From positions 804,236-868,235 of the forward strand of contig NW_003314299.1 of the NCBI RefSeq assembly GCF_000143415.4: DNA of 64,000 nt. Direction: 5' to 3'. The DNA is from Selaginella moellendorffii (taxonomy: Eukaryota; Streptophyta; Lycopodiopsida; Selaginellales; Selaginellaceae). The position numbers and the translations under genes are program-made. The notes beneath the pieces were generated by a model. That model was given only the letters and a program-made list of their open reading frames with translations, was not told the DNA's origin and ran no database searches. Of the stretch, positions 12,074 through 24,542 are shown one piece after another. Position 1 is the first letter of the stretch, and each line of letters begins with the position of its first letter.

Positions 12074-13688
12074 TCACGTTCGTATTTCGTAGCTGGCGGC
12101 TCTTGTTACTGCACGAAATCCCTTGTAAGGCCGGTACTCCACGTTTCTAATGTCCATCTTGTCCACTTTCAGACCGGACACGGCCGTTCCCTGGATCTTA
12201 AAACCAACCAGGAAAGTTGGAAACTCTTCTAAGCGATTGATCCCTGGTTCCAGCTGCAAAGTGCCACTTAAGCAAGGAGACTTGTCCTTTGGAATACGTC
12301 CTATGATCCATGTTGATACCTGCAATTATAAGACTCAGAAACATCATAAAGGAAGGTTAGCTCTAGTGTTACCTTTGTAGAAAAGCTGTACGTAACTGTT
12401 CCAACACTAGCACTCAGGTTTGTGGACACCACAGACGGAGGCCAAGGTAGTTGAACGATAATAGCATCCACGGGTTTCCCAGGATCGCCTCGAAGCCCCA
12501 CTAGAACATTTACACGACAAATTCCTTCGCCAGAGCTCAATTGAGGACGAACGAACAGTGGAGGATTTTTTAAGCCCTTCACTCTGCAAATACGATATCA
12601 GTTAGTGCTAGTAAGTATGCAAAACAAGAACAAACCTGTAGCTCATGAGTTTAAATGCACCATCTGGAGGAATGAACGATAACATTTGGTCCGCTTCCCA
12701 TGCCCGGTATCGCACACAGGGGTGAAAGTTTACGTCGTGTAGAATGTCGGTATTTGCAAACGTCAGCGAGAGTTCAGGCATCCCGGACAATCTCGAGGTC
12801 GCTTGGATTTCTCCATAAGCCTCACATTTTACGACGAAACCATCCCTGCACTCACAACTTTGTAAACTTAGAGATAGCAATAGTGCTGCCTATATACCTG
12901 TTAAAAACTGCATCCATCTCCTCGACCAAGTCAAAGTAAATCTCGTTGTTCGAGTGCTTCACGTTACTAGCCCTCCAAGAAACTTGCGATGAAGTTGCCA
13001 GAGGAGAAGCAGCGTTCAAACTTGACGAAGTCCCGGTGACAACACTGAGAACTCTACTGACCAAATTCGGAGGAGCAATAATCTCTTTTAACACACTCGG
13101 CTCAGTCGTGGAAGGAAATCCGCTGTCCATCATTTCGTCGAGAATCTACGAGCAAGCGAAACATCAGAGGAAAGCCACCACTGATAAACTTTCAATCACC
13201 TCGTATACGATCACGAAATTGTCCTTGAGAATATCTTCATTCAATCCTCCTAGATAGTTTTCTAGAACACTTGCAACCTTGCACAGAAACTTCAAAAAGA
13301 GAAACCAATCAACGCAAGAAAAAGCTCTCAAACACGAACCTCGATTCCCAGAAGAGGAGGCATCTCACTCGCTGTGCATGCCAGAAACGTCACGCCCTCC
13401 CGGACAATGTGTAGAAGGTAATGCGTCGGAGACGCGATAACGGAGGGAGGATCCTGGACGATCAGCCAGAAAGAATGTAGGTCTTGGCAAAAGAGAGCTT
13501 GATCTTACCTGATCTTCCTTCTCTGATCGCTGCCGCCAGAACCAGCTGCAAATGGATCGCTCCACGCGCTTTCCCATCCATTGCTTCTCAAGAATCACGT
13601 CACTGCACAGGGAAATTTCCTGCTTAGACCACAGATAGCTCAGAGAGGCGTACCCGGCATCGGAGAGGAGGAACAAGCACTGAATCAT
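12074..13688 (-). CDS. AP3M: AP-3 complex subunit mu
   Basis: Medium chain of the AP-3 adaptor, which sorts cargo to the vacuole. Short exons on the minus strand follow the plant family closely: start MIQCLFLLSDAG, spliced through a 51-bp intron to DVILEKQWMGKRVERSICSW; later NGFPSTTEPSVLKEIIAPPN-like text (12980-13133); VRYRAWEADQMLSFIPPDG (mu homology domain); and the C-terminal block TWIIGRIPKDKSPCLSGTL ending near YKGFRAVTRAASYEIRT. The longin-like N-terminus and the cargo-binding C-terminal domain are both present, so it looks intact. It is divergent from UPL6 with only about 212 bp between start codons. Confidence 0.95.
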
Positions 13689-13900
13689 CGCTGCTAGAAC
13701 CCTAACTTTGCGAAATAAAATGGACGAGCTGTGATTGGAGGGAATCTAGGTCCGGAATGTCGTGCGTGTGGACCGTCCGATGTCGGTTTTCTTAAAACTA
13801 TGAGAGACAATACAATGCAACCACAGACGAGGGCAAGCAGAAGGATTATGGCGATTTAGTAGCGTAGCGGGCTTGCAGCGTCCTGGATTTCTAGGTCACG
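13689..13900. promoter_or_regulatory. Shared divergent promoter AP3M / UPL6
   Basis: Only 212 bp separate the two start codons, so both promoters and leaders must lie here. No TATA box stands out. Bidirectional control is inference from spacing. Confidence 0.5.
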
Positions 13901-16900
13901 ATGTTCTTCTCCGGCGATCCGGGGCTGCGGCGCAAGGTGGAGCTGCGAGGGCGCAGCTCTAAGGAGAGCGATCGGCAAGGGACTCTCAACAGGGTCAAGG
14001 ACGAGCGCGAGCAGCGGCAGCGAGCGCGGCTGCGGCAGCAAGGCGCTCTTCGAATCCAGGTAGTGTCCTCCATTTCATTCCCGGATTCCGAATTCTTGTT
14101 CCCAGAAATGCTTTCGGGGAAGGCGAGACGTAGCGGTCAATCAGGTCCTCATTCGAGAGAAATTCGTCGCAGCTTTCGGAGAATTTAGCGATAGAGCGGA
14201 CAGGTGATTCTTGCAGAGCTCATAGCTTTTGATAGATTTGGAGCTCATAGCTAGCTATTCTATTCTATTTTCAGGAACGTCTTCAAGCCCGAGTCTTTAT
14301 ATCTTCCTCAGATTTTCTTCATGATCTCTCCGAAAAATTCAGCGGATTTCTACCGGCTGGCTGGAGCTTGCCGCCATTTTCTTCGATGCATGAGTGAAAC
14401 GGGTAAGCTCCATTGAATGAAAATGCTGGAGCCTGACTTGATCCACAGAAGGTGGTGTCTTCTCGGTTTTTGTTAGCGGAGACTATACGACTCAAAGAGG
14501 TGCTATTAACTATAGAGTGAAGCATTTTGCGATTCTTTGTCTACAAGGTCTCTACCATCACCGGTATGTGAGAGTAACGCAGTCGTGATTGTTTTCTTGT
14601 TTACATTGGATTTACAGAGAATCACTTAAGGAAGAGTTAATGCTTCCAGAAGATGGATCCAGAGACGATGTCGCAGGGGTTCTCGTGCGCACGATTCTCA
14701 GCCTTGCAACGGTCGAGTTGCCTTGGTCTGGAAGTCTTATTGAGCACCTTGCACTCAACAAGATGTTTTGTCTTCTTCGTGATCTCGTCTTGACATTGGT
14801 ATGTTACTCACTTCCAGGCTACTTGTGTTACAACACATTTCTTTTCCAGAAAAACACAGATGCTCGACCATTGGTGATGTTATCTTTGGAGCGGCTTGTA
14901 CATCAGCTCTCTGTTTTGTATGTGGAAAAGTTTCAGTACTTGAAGCCGGTGCCATTTACCTGGAGTCTCCCGGCTCAGATATTTTCTGTTCCACTTCTCT
15001 GGCGACGACTTCCGCGTCTGAAAGAGGTCCGAAAGCTTTCGTTTTCTAAAAAAGTTTTTTATATGAGACATTCACAGGTCAGCGTTACGGACGGTGTTTG
15101 GGCTTTTGTTGTTCATCAAACAGCCATAAATAAACTTGACTTGAGGAGCTCTCTTCCTTCTGATGTAAGCCCTGAGTTTCCGTCATTTGTTTGCTTGCTG
15201 GGAAACCTCTTGGAAAGCTCACGACTCGCCATGCAACAACCAAATACTATGATTCAGCTGGTAAGTTTGATATGCCTCCTGTTGATAAATGTATGTTACG
15301 AGAGCATTGCAGGTCACAGATATAGCAAATGTAGCACGGACTCTGTTGAGCACTCCACCGATAACCTGTGCTCTTTGTCCGAAGGAAACGTTCAGTGATG
15401 GTAACACTCTCACGTTATTATTCTTCTAACAACATTCTTCTTGCAGCCAGCGAGGACGACGACATGAAAATTGACATTGAAGAGAGCTTTGCTTTAGAAC
15501 CAGCATTGATATCCCAGCTAAAGCACGCGTCTGATGGGATGTTCCTGAAAGAAATGGTACATGAAATTGTTATCTTTCAAAACCCGTTTTCTCACTATCT
15601 TCCAGGTGAGGGTTGCCTTCTCACAAGCTCCACTCGATTTGAATACGGTTGCTACACCATTTGGTGGTGCTCCGGAAGCCAGTGCGGTTTCTGCCGTTTG
15701 CGGCTTTTTATATGCGGCATTTTCTGTACTGGATAGAACTACAATAGTCTCGCGCTTGGCATACGTTGCGAACCTGGTGCCTCCACTGTGGCAATATATT
15801 ACTTCTTGTCGGCTGAATAACAACTGGCCAGCGATCGAGCTGCCTTCTCAGGATGCGCAGCTATCACCAGAGCTACTTGGTTGGATGCTGCCACTTGCGG
15901 TTTTCTGTCCCGTCTTCAGGTGCGTTCAAAATGATCGCGTGCTTGTCTAAAGTCTTTTTTTGCAGTCATCTGCTTTTTAGCATGGACAACGATGAGTTCT
16001 ACAACATGAAACAACCGATAAGTATAGAAGATGTTAAGCAACTGGTGCTTATTTTGAAGGAGGTGCGCAACCAGATACTATTGATAAAAGCGATTGACAT
16101 TGTCTGTTACTGTAGGGACTCTGGCAGCTTCTGTGGGTTATGCCTTTCAAGCCGTCAGCCTTCGTCGCTTCCGATATATTTGTGTTTCAAAACATGCGTC
16201 AATTTTTTATAAATGTTTCTGCAAGTCTACTGGCGGAGGTACGTCACTTTCTACTATTCTTTTCTTATGATTCTATTCCTTGCAGCTGCATGACCGCAAT
16301 AGCAAGCGGCAGTTTGCACCATCACACACATTTCATGCAAGGGAAGCGATTGAAGAAAGCTTTTTCCACCAGGTATTTCCTACTATCATTTTCGCGTAAC
16401 TCAAGGCACCGTGACGTACGCAGGCAGAAGGGGAGAATACCAAAGCCCGGGAGGTTCTCAACAGAGCTCCTTTTCTAATACCGTTCACACTCAGAGTTCG
16501 TGTATACACGGTAATTCCCCGTCTCCCTTTACTAGCTTCCTGTAATGCGTAATTGCAGGCTCAACGAACTGCTGCAAGGCAAAACACGTCCCGCCAATAT
16601 GGACTTCAAATCAAAGTGCAACGAGATCGTATTATCGAGGACGCCTTTATGCAGTTCAATGTGCTCAGCGACGAGTCTCTGCGGGGAACGGTAATGGGTT
16701 CACAAATTTGAAGCTAGTTCTAGTTCTGATGTTCGTGCTTGTACAGATCAGAGTTTCTTACGTCAATGAACTCGGTGCTGAGGAAGCCGGAGTCGACGGA
16801 GGCGGCATTTTTAAAGATTTTATGGAAAACATAACCAGTGCAGGTTTTGACATACAATATGGCTTGTTCAAGGTAACTACATGCATTCGCGCTCAGCCGT

Positions 16901-18281
16901 TACAACGTATTCCAGGAAACTGCGGACCATCTTTTGTATCCTAACCCAGCGTCCCATATGGTCAACGACGAGCATCTGCAATACTTCGAGTTTTTTGGCA
17001 AAATATTGGGAAAGGTGAGCTTGCATAGGAACTTTTTATTTCCTCGTTAACATTCACCGAGCAGGCAATGTTTGAAGGGATTCTCGTGGACATACCTTTT
17101 GCCATGTTTTTCCTGCGTAAGCTGAGGAAGAAGTAAGTTACAGCTGCTTTACGTGTTAGCTTACTAGTCTCTTCTTTCGCAGGCACAATTACCTACACGA
17201 TTTACCTTCGCTGGATCCAGAGCTTTATAAGAATCTACTTTTCTTGAAGGTATAACTGAGCTCTTTGATTTTGGCCTGACGAGCTTGTTTTACAGAACAA
17301 CCCAAATATGGTGCAGCAGCTGGGCCTCTATTTCGTAATTGAAGACAATGAATATGGAGAGCAATTAGAGGTGGAGCTTCTTCCAGGGGGAAAGGATATC
17401 CAAGTCACCAAAGACAACGTCTACCGATACATTCACTTGGTAGCAAATCACCGTCTGAATCACCAGGTTAGTGCTGCTTGGTTTTTCAGTCAGTCACTTG
17501 TTCCTGCAGATCCGCCAACAAAGTAACCATTTTTTGCGTGGCTTTCAACAACTTATAAGCCCGGAATGGTTAGATATGTTCAACGAGCACGAACTCCAGG
17601 TTTAGTTTCACATGTTCGCTGGTTAGAAAAAACACTTATGTCGTTGCTGTCGCAGATCCTTATCTCCGGATTTGAAGATGCCATGGACATAGACGATCTC
17701 CATCACAACGTGAACTATGGTGGTGGCTATCATGAGGTAGAATACTTCTCTTTCATTGCGTGGCGAGCGAATACTTCTTTTCTTTTGGCAGAACCATCCA
17801 GTGATTCAGATGTTCTGGGATACCGTGAAAGCCCTGGATGCAAATATGCAGCGGAAGTTCCTAAAGTTCGTATCCGTTTGTTTTCATTTTGTGTTCGTGA
17901 CCGTTTTCATTTGCAGGTTTGTTACGGGATGCTCGAGAGGGCCATTGCTCGGCTTCAAATACCTGGAGCCTCGATTTTGCATCCAGAAGTAAGCTCTTTC
18001 ACCTTACCATTTTCTCCACTTGTTCTTCTTTTCTCTTTTGTCCTTCGATTCCAGGACCGCTCCCGAAGGCGCAGCAGAGGAGGCTCTTGACAGACTCCCC
18101 ACGTCGGCGACTTGTTTGAACCTCCTGAAACTCCCTCCTTACAAAAGGTTCGTTGGTGTTTATTTTTCTTACTTGTAGCAGTTCATTGATCTGTTCTTTT
18201 CTTGTTTCTTGTAGCAAGGATACGATTCGTGAGAAGCTACTCTATGCAATAGCTGCCGAGGCTGGATTCGATCTCAGCTGA
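13901..18281 (+). CDS. UPL6: HECT-type E3 ubiquitin-protein ligase, UPL6/UBE3C-like
   Basis: Many short exons separated by about 50-bp introns. The N-terminus MFFSGDPGLRRKVELRGRSS is the family signature, and after the first intron an IQ motif appears (ALRIQKCFRGRRDV). The HECT domain starts near 16750 (VDGGGIFKDFMENI) and continues through HLLYPNP, EGILVDIPFAMFFLRKL, NYLHDLPSLDPELYKNLLFL and NEYGEQLEVELLPGGKD. The catalytic cysteine lies in RLPTSATCLNLLKLPPY, encoded near 18110. The protein ends AIAAEAGFDLS, the usual HECT tail. Such enzymes accept ubiquitin on this Cys and pass it to substrates. All parts of the HECT N- and C-lobes are seen. UPL7 is the alternative subfamily. Confidence 0.93.
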
Positions 18282-18575
18282 GTGACTAAGCACTGTACAG
18301 AAAAAGCAAAAGTTTTGAGGAGATTTTGCGTTCCTCCTTTGTAAATTGGAAAATTTGGAACCCGGTTAACGAGCGTTTTGTAGGAAGCTTGAGAAGGTTC
18401 AAACAGGTTGAGCAACTCCCGACTGAGAGTTTTGTGTAGAAGTTGATCCTCCATGGCTGACGATGACGAACGAACTTAACGGTAGGGCAAACTGCAGCCG
18501 TTGGATGGGCGCGTTTTGAAAGGTCACGATGATTCAGCTGAATGGGAAGGGTTTTGCGGGCATGGAGACGATGGC

Positions 18576-19091
18576 ATGGAGGGAAATGTGGCCTCGGCGG
18601 AGGCCAAGAAAGGAGGAGACAAGGACGGCAAGAAATCGACGCCAAAGATCACGGTGCGTCCATCGGATCAATTGCTTTGGATCGACTGATTTCCTTTTTT
18701 GTGCTTTCCAGGCCAAAGATATAAAGACGTGCCCTCCCGACTCGCGCTTCCCAGTGACCAACCAAACGAAGAATTGCTTCACGAAATACGTGGAGTATCA
18801 CAAGTGAGTGGAAAGGATTTTGGAGAGAAGAGATCAAATTTTTCTTCTTCTTGTGTTAGATGCATCCAAGAAAATGGCGAGGGCGATTCGAGATGTGAGA
18901 AGTACAGGCGAGCTTACAAGTCATTGTGCCCCATCGAATGGGTAAAGAATCCTCTTTTTCCTCTCGAGCCGAGGCGATGAGACTGAAAAACCAAAAAAAA
19001 AAAAAAAAAAACTCGAATGGTGGTGGTGTCAATGCAGGTTGAGGCCTGGGACGAGCGACGAGCAAACGATTGCTTTTGCGGTCCATACTGA
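18576..19091 (+). CDS. COX6B: Cytochrome c oxidase subunit 6b
   Basis: Nuclear-encoded intermembrane-space subunit of complex IV. Four exons (18576-18653, 18712-18803, 18860-18938, 19038-19091) give exactly 100 residues. The twin CX9C-type pattern is present: PVTNQTKNCFTKYVEYHKC, then SRCEKYRRAYKSLCPIEW, and the terminus ERRANDCFCGPY. Four Cys positions match the helical hairpin imported by the MIA pathway. An in-frame ATG at 18501 would add 25 residues of unusual composition; I prefer 18576. Intron 3 holds a run of 19 A. The gene converges on TOP1 with about 80 bp between stop codons. Confidence 0.95.
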
Positions 19092-19170
19092 CTTCTCTCC
19101 AACGTTGTCAACGTTTTCTTGCTCAAAACCTTCTTCACATAATGGTACACCGGCACGGATTTCTCTTGGG

Positions 19171-22100
19171 TTAGAACCGGAATGTTGGTTCCGCTTCCAA
19201 TGCCCAGGTGAATTTCTGGAGCAAAGATTTCGTGAAAATCTGTCAAGAGTTCCACAGGTCAGTCATTCGTGCGAGCTTTTTTTTTTTTTTTTTTTTTGTT
19301 TTTTGCTACTTGCCTTTTCGATGGGTACGTCGTTCCTCTTGCACCAAGCGACGGTGATTCGTGGGTCTAGATAGTTGATCTTAGAAGTTCCCAGAGCGAC
19401 TGTCTTGAGATCATCCTTAACTTTCATGTCCAGTTCCATCTTTTGGATCTTGTTATCGGTTTGCTCTAGCTTCTTCTCCAGCCTGTGTTGTTTCGATCCA
19501 ACTTGAGCAAAGAGAGAACGTATGAGCGTTACTTACTGTTCTGGACTTTGGTTCCTCTTTGTCTTGCCATCTTCATCCTTCCGAGGAGGCTTTCCCTTCC
19601 TAGCTCTCTCCAAGTCTATAACAATCTCTTCACGCAGAGCCTGAGGTGCAAAGCCTTAGAACAATGCCACTAGTAAGAAAAGTAACTCAAAACCTTTAGC
19701 TCGGCCATTTTTCCTTCGAGTTTTTCCATCTGGGCGCCATGGCTCTTGGACACCGTCCGTTGGTGATTACAGAGAACAGCCACCTGCAAAGACATTCTGT
19801 AAAGGGACCAAACGTTTCCTTTGCAAGGCTATTCACCTCTTTGTTTGCTCGTTGGTAGTCTCCAATTTTTTCCGGGACGATTGAACCATCCGTATGCTCG
19901 AGCTGGCGATTTGCACTTAAAGAACTAGCATGAAAGAAAACACTTCAAGCCAAACCTGGTTATCGAGAGTGATGGAGGCATTATACGTTCTGAAAACCTT
20001 TGCAGTGAGCTCCGGCATGAACTCCTTCAAATGAGCATTCAATTTGTTTGTGTCTAGCCTGTCAAACAAATCATCGCCGCTTTTCTTCCCTGCATTCATC
20101 AACCAGCAGCGTTTGAAGCGATGCTACCAGAATCACTACCTTTCTGAAAATCCCCTATAGCCTTGAAAACTTTCTCTTCGACAGCTACTTCGTTGAGATA
20201 TCTGATGGAATCCTTTCCGAGAAAATCGAACTGCAAAAGAAACAAGGTTAGGAGACGGAATTAAAAAGCGAGAGAAGACCTTACCTCGATTTTTTTCGAA
20301 TCCAAAAGTTTGACGTGCTCTACTTTCAAAGAACAGCAGCCTACGGTATCAGCTTCATCGTCATCCTTCTCATTTCCTGCTCTAAGGGCAAGCCTGTCTA
20401 TGAGATAAGTTGCAACTGCAATCTGTCTCTTTGTGGGATCTGTAGAGCCGAAGTCTTTCGTATATGTTTTCCGGATCTTGTCAATGTAATCCTATAAAAA
20501 TCGCATGAGTGAAGCGAGGCAAAGCTACAAAAAACACCGAACCTTCAGCTGTCTAGCCTTCTCGTATTTCTTCATGTCACTCTGAGCCTTGAGGCTACTG
20601 CTTGGGTGCAAAAACACGTACTTAAACTCCTTCTCGTTAATCGGATCGTTCCAAAACGCGAGCCAAGTGACTGTATTGTCGTGCCGAATTTCTTTCCAGC
20701 TGAAAAGTAAAGTCCAAGTTAAACTCATAAAGAGCTCGCATAAAAAGCGTCGTACGTACTTGTGACCGGGCATCGGACACTCCGGAACGGGAGCACCCTT
20801 TCCAATATTGATGACGATATTTTCGGGAAAAATTCGCCTTTTGAGCTTTCCCATCTTAGGATGCTGACCGCGCCCCCTGAAAAGGCCTGGAGGTTCCACT
20901 CGAAAGTTTCCAACCTGAAAATGCAGTGTAAGTAACCATTAGCTCAAACAAAGAAAGAAAAGAGATACACGTACCTTTTCCTTCACCCCGTCAACAAGCG
21001 CCCAGGTGTATTTTTCTTCCGCCTTGGCCTTCTCATCTCTTAGTTGCTTCTTCTCCTGATAAAAGAAAACAAAACTTCAGCCTAAGCCGAGCATACTACC
21101 AGAGAAAACTAACCGCAGAGCTCAGTTGCTTCTTCTTCTCCTTCTCGCTTTGGTACCAGTCGTAAATCGGAGTGAAGTCGCAAAGCTCCAGCTTCTTTAT
21201 GACATGGTTTGAACCGAGAATCTTTTTCCAATCTTGCCAGAAGTTGCTGTTAAACTTGGCCTGCGTTGCGTAGTCCGTGTCTTTCATCACGGCATACATT
21301 GTGGCAACCTGTATCCACAAGAACAAACAATTCAGTCGCTTAAACTCGAAAACAACCAACAAAAGCCCGCAAACCTCTTCCTGTGCCGGAGTAAGATCCA
21401 CTGGCTCGCCATTGTAGAGCATCTTCACTCCATGAGGCTGATAAGCCGGAGGAAACATGACACCATTGTGCTCCAGCGTCGTCCACTTCTGTCCACCATT
21501 ACCATCCTTTCCTCCCTTCTTCACGACCGTTTTCTTCGTGATCTTCGTCTCCACCAGTTTCTTCTTGCCGGAAGACGATGCCGACTTCGTCACGACAACC
21601 TTCTTTGAAACCTCCGAGCCTTCGAAATCATCCTCCTCTTCTTCCTCCTCCTCCTCCTCCTCCATCTCCTCGCTCTCGTCTTTCTCGACTTTGGCTTTCT
21701 TCACGACTGCCTTCTTCGTCTCCGCTTCGTCTAGAACTCGCTTCCTCGTCTTGGAGCCGTCAACTTTCCTGGAGGAGCTCGCGCCTTCCTTCTTCACGGC
21801 CACCTTTGCATTCTTCGACGCATCGATCTTCTTGGGAGCGTCAATCTTCCCAGGCTTCCTCGACGCCTCAATGAGCCTCCTCACGGAAGAGCCACCATCG
21901 CCATCGTCTACCTCGGTCTTGGCCTTCTTCCTGGGAGCGCTCTCCGGGCTCTCCAGCGATTTAAGCGAGCGCTTTGCGAAAGTTTTCAAGGGAGCAGGCT
22001 TGGTCGCAGTGCCAGGAGAAGGAACTTTGGAGCTGCTGGGCTTGCTGGAAGCCTCCAATCTGGAGGACGATCCATTTGGCTGCTCCTCGTCCTTGACTTG

Positions 22101-22312
22101 GCGCTTAAGATCCATTGCTGGAGCTCCCTTATTCACGCCAAAGGATTGAGGCTTATCATCGTCCGAGTCGTCGTTCACACGATTCGCACTGCCATTGCAA
22201 GCGAGCGGGGCGGCGATCCCATCCTCCACTTCCCTATCTAGATTTCAATCACAATGAGCGCGATCGCGCGGGCGCCGATTTGAATCGTCTCACCTGGACA
22301 CATGGATGCCAT
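19171..22312 (-). CDS. TOP1: DNA topoisomerase I (type IB)
   Basis: Relaxes supercoiled DNA in the nucleus through a 3'-phosphotyrosine intermediate. The start is a small exon (MASMCPD, ATG at 22312) spliced to the long exon ending near 21360; the long frame by itself begins with GTG. The N-terminus is a Lys/Glu/Ser-rich nuclear region with an acidic run. Core landmarks follow: [69 protein letters not shown] and [20 protein letters not shown]. The active-site Tyr is in [17 protein letters not shown]. The last intron is GC-AG (GCAAGTAGC donor) and contains 21 consecutive A. After it the normal terminus appears ([14 protein letters not shown]...TFRF, stop at 19171). Read without splicing, this region gives a false poly-Lys tail. 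Confidence 0.96.
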
Positions 22313-23052
22313 TTGAATGAATCTCACGCACCCAAAAACCCTAATCGATTCCCCCATATCTAGGGCTTCCAAGGAGATATGGGACCAATGCTTGCACGCC
22401 ACGTGTTCCCCTGTTTTTAGGGCAACATTAGGTCTAAAAGCTGGTAAACAAGTATTTTGCGTGAACCATGAGCCGTAACTTTTCTATGCCCTTTCGGACA
22501 TGCTTGTCACTAATGGTACACGATTCCGTTTGCCTGTTAGCGCGGATCACATGTTTTCCATTGATACTTTAGGCAGCAAAACAACAAAATCTCTACGTAA
22601 GATTGCAAAGGTGGAGTGAAGTGGATCACTACATTTTTAATCAAAATACGCAGAAAAAGAATGTAACTTTGGTTTGATTAAGTCCACATGGGAGTGTCCC
22701 CCAAGAAAAAAAAACCAAAATCCACAGAGGCATGCGAGCGATTGAAACCATTCCACGAGTTCCGGAAGAAATATGGGTAGAAAATCCGGAACGTACGACT
22801 TCTGTGGCACGCTTGCGGAGGAGCACACGAGGGTTTGACATTTTACAGGAGTAAATCTGGAGTTTAACAGTAGGCCAAATTAAAAACATTTTCACCAAAG
22901 TAAGTAGACTTCGATATAAATGCCCTGGCCTGGGATCCCTGACAAACGCGCAAATTTTTCTCATTCACAACTTCTTAGATCCAAGGAAAGCTTATGCCCA
23001 GATTATCACTGGCACTTCAAGTCTATCCAACAACAAGAGCAAGAGATCCTTC
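22313..23052. other. Intergenic region, TOP1 and RSL promoters
   Basis: About 740 bp with no supported gene. It separates the divergent TOP1 and RSL genes and should hold both promoters. A TATAAA-like sequence (ATATAAATGC) occurs near 22915, about 140 bp before the bHLH start codon, and could be its TATA box. Confidence 0.4.
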
Positions 23053-24268
23053 ATGGATGTTGTGAGGAGAACTAGAAGCTCTTCGTCGCCATCTTTCACC
23101 AGCATCACCAATTCCAGCAGCTCTCGCATATCAAGCTGCGATCCTGGTGACTTTTCTTTCCTCGATTACTCCCAGGTTTGCTGCCGCTCTCTCGATTTGC
23201 TCTCGCCGGACCTCCCACCGCCTCTGGTGGAGGATTCCTCACCGGTAAACTCCCATGGCTACAAGGAATACAGCTCAATTGCTCCCAAGAGCTTGTACCA
23301 TCCTCTAGAGTTTAATCAGAGCTTCCAGGCGCAACTAGAGCTCCAGCAAACTTTGATGGGTGATCCCTCGTTTGGCAATTCCTCTCTTCTAACTCCACTT
23401 GATGATCACTCGCAAGATCAAAGAAATCCGGAAGATTTCCATGGACAAGAGCTTGCATACTACTGCCAAGTCGAGCCTCTGGACGAGAAGTATCTCAGCC
23501 TCATGGAACATCCGCCGCTCTACGTGAATTACTTGACTGATGCCAATCGGAGAATGCCGCCGCTCGGATCTTCCCAGGCACTTGATCAACCTGGGGCTCC
23601 GAGGATCATCTCAAACTCAAGCTCAAGCCCAACAAGGAAGAGAAGCGCGGATGATCAAAACACCACGAACGCTTTCTCCAAACGCGAAAAGGTACGCACG
23701 TCTGGACCGCGGAATCTCGATAAACAACTCATTTTCTTGGTCTATTGAGTGATCAGATAGATTCATCTCCGGCTTCTTCTTGTTGCACGACTGCTCTCAA
23801 CACGAACTTAAAACCGAGATCGAGGCAAGGGACTGCCAATGATCCGCAAAGCATCGCCGCAAGGGTGAGAGAGAAGTCTGGAGATCTTAGACCAGATCAA
23901 ACTCATGAGCTCGTTTTTCTTTTCTTTTTTCTTTTGATTCTGCAGCAAAGACGTGAACGAATAAGCCAGCGTTTGAAGATCTTGCAAGACTTGGTTCCAA
24001 ATGGCTCCAAGGTTTGTGTAAAGAAACTTCGATGATACGAGGAAAATCTTGATAGAAACTTTCTTTGACAAATGCAGGTAGACCTTGTAACCATGCTTGA
24101 GAAAGCTATAAATTATGTCAAATTCATGCAGCTCCAACTTCAGGCAAGTATAACCTTTTTTCTTTGTTTAACTTTCACTTTATTCAGTTAATTGAGATTA
24201 AATTTCCGGATTTCTAGGTGTTGTCGACTGATGCATATTGGCCTTTACCTAAAGCACGACAATCGTAA
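23053..24268 (+). CDS. RSL1: bHLH transcription factor, RSL class I (RHD6-like)
   Basis: Controls formation of rooting cells such as root hairs and rhizoids in land plants (family knowledge). Exon 1 (23053-23693) encodes a Ser-rich N-terminus of low conservation. Later exons assemble the bHLH: DPQSIAAR joined to QRRERISQRLKILQDLVPNG, then VDLVTMLEKAINYVKFMQLQ, ending VLSTDAYWPLPKARQS. The DPQS start, the basic RRERI and the YVKF...LST(D)xYWP tail are typical of RSL class I rather than class II, whose tail reads SSDDLW. The final intron is GC-AG (CTTCAG followed by GCAAGT). The frame is intact. The gene lies divergent from TOP1. Confidence 0.9.
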
Positions 24269-24542
24269 CGAGAAGTAGTGTTAATTAAAAATTAAGAACC
24301 AGAGACGTGGGCGAATTCCATAATCAAAAAGAAATTAAAACAAAACTCGATTTGTTCTTCATTGTCTCCAACCAAACAAACAGTGCTGCAAGTTTAAGAT
24401 AATCCAAAGAGAATCTCACATAATTGGAAAAATAAAAAGACAATGCAGGAAGTTTAAAATAATCCAAAGAAAACCTCACAGATAATCAAATCTTTACCAC
24501 GGACTTTTTCTACACACCCTGGCATGACGAAGAGACGTCGCG

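Noticed and set aside
19263-19330. Poly-lysine C-terminal tail on topoisomerase I
   Set aside because: It arises from reading through a GC-AG intron. Splicing restores the conserved terminus of the family.
21457-22149. Long Ser-rich plus-strand ORF
   Set aside because: It is the antisense shadow of the Lys/Glu/Ser-rich N-terminus of TOP1.
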